The notes under the pieces were generated by a model. It was given only the letters and a program-made list of their open reading frames with translations, ran no database searches and was not told the DNA's origin. Positions 63,890 through 64,000 of a stretch of DNA of 64,000 bases are shown one piece after another. The stretch comes from CAWCLK01 sp963796225 (GTDB taxonomy: Bacteria > Actinomycetota > Nitriliruptoria > Nitriliruptorales > Nitriliruptoraceae), in contig CAWCLK010000008.1 in assembly GCA_963796225.1 (NCBI GenBank), positions 1 through 64,000 on the forward strand. The letters run 5' to 3'. Numbering within the stretch: the first letter of the stretch is position 1; every line of letters starts with the position of its first letter. The translations under genes and the position numbers were made by a program.

Positions 63890-64000
63890 GTGAGTCACTT
63901 CAAGAGCAACGTCCGCGACATCGAGTTCAACCTCTTCGAGGTGCTGAACACCCAGGAGTACCTCGGCAGCGGCCGCTTCGGTCACCTGCCCGAGGACACC
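63890..64000 (+). CDS. Acyl-CoA dehydrogenase, N-terminal fragment (runs off the window)
   Basis: Only the first 37 codons are present: MSHFKSNVRDIEFNLFEVLN then TQEYLGSGRFGHLPEDT. This opening matches the large actinobacterial acyl-CoA dehydrogenases (FadE type) that start MxHYKSNxRDxEFNLFEV. AAGGA lies nine bases before the GTG. The remainder is beyond the window. Divergent TetR and tandem operator suggest regulated fatty-acid oxidation. Confidence 0.75.
   Translation, partial: MSHFKSNVRDIEFNLFEVLNTQEYLGSGRFGHLPEDT

Overview
The window is very GC-rich, densely packed bacterial DNA with many GTG starts, 4-bp ATGA/GTGA or TGATG gene junctions and clear purine-rich ribosome binding sites. A DUF222/HNH endonuclease, an F420-type luciferase-like oxidoreductase, a short zinc-ribbon gene after bioB resembling mycobacterial BsaP, a cholesterol-oxidase-like GMC flavoprotein, a KorAB 2-oxoacid:ferredoxin oxidoreductase and several MFS and TetR genes point to an actinobacterium. 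A deep-branching lineage is possible, but the species cannot be named from this sequence. No rRNA, tRNA or CRISPR array was seen.

Layout. 1-5.4 kb: right part of an integrative conjugative or mobilizable element (excisionase-like gene, putative oriT region, MobF relaxase/helicase broken into several frames, tyrosine integrase). 5.4-8.2 kb: a NYN/OST-HTH RNA-binding nuclease-like gene and an overlapping HAD/kinase pair. 8.3-11.6 kb: bioF-bioD-bioB plus a bsaP-like gene. 11.6-19 kb: GAF-EAL protein, MFS transporter, korAB, an M23 peptidase, and two very small genes separated by a strong hairpin. 19-31 kb: ftsH, a ProA-like dehydrogenase, a GMC oxidoreductase, an enoyl-CoA hydratase, an acyl-CoA dehydrogenase, a ROK kinase and pruA. 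31-36.4 kb: damaged DUF222/HNH gene, membrane protein, MFS, LLM oxidoreductase and a thioesterase.

36.4-56.3 kb is an aromatic-acid catabolic island: thioesterase, alpha/beta hydrolase, boxC-boxB (aerobic benzoyl-CoA epoxidation pathway), an IclR regulator with pobA (4-hydroxybenzoate 3-monooxygenase), a complete livKGFHM-type ABC importer, a Rieske ring-hydroxylating oxygenase (alpha, beta and a 96-residue companion), an aromatic-aldehyde-type dehydrogenase, an ABC exporter with its own TetR, a second TetR and a benzoate-CoA-ligase-like gene. Two operator families tie it together. A 16-bp palindrome CTGACYGRYCRGTCAG lies before the thioesterase, boxC, liv, TetR and (degenerate) ligase genes. 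Paired GTTCG-N5-CGAAC palindromes with identical 19-bp spacing lie before both the IclR gene and the Rieske operon. The logic appears to be import, CoA activation, epoxidation and ring cleavage under TetR control, and hydroxylation of free aromatics under IclR control. BoxA and the Rieske electron-transfer partners are not in the window.

56.3-64 kb: ilvD with a co-translated small gene, a Mug-type DNA glycosylase, a hotdog thioesterase, a small protein with two identical-spacing four-cysteine units (HiPIP-like), two overlapping CNNM/CBS membrane proteins, and a TetR gene divergent from an acyl-CoA dehydrogenase that runs off the end.

Many genes carry single-base frameshifts. At nine or more sites the conserved frame is restored by removing one G (or C) from a run of two to four, which suggests homopolymer sequencing errors. 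The relaxase, DUF222/HNH and CoA-ligase genes carry several indels each and could instead be truly decaying. All functions are inferred by reading; no database search was run.
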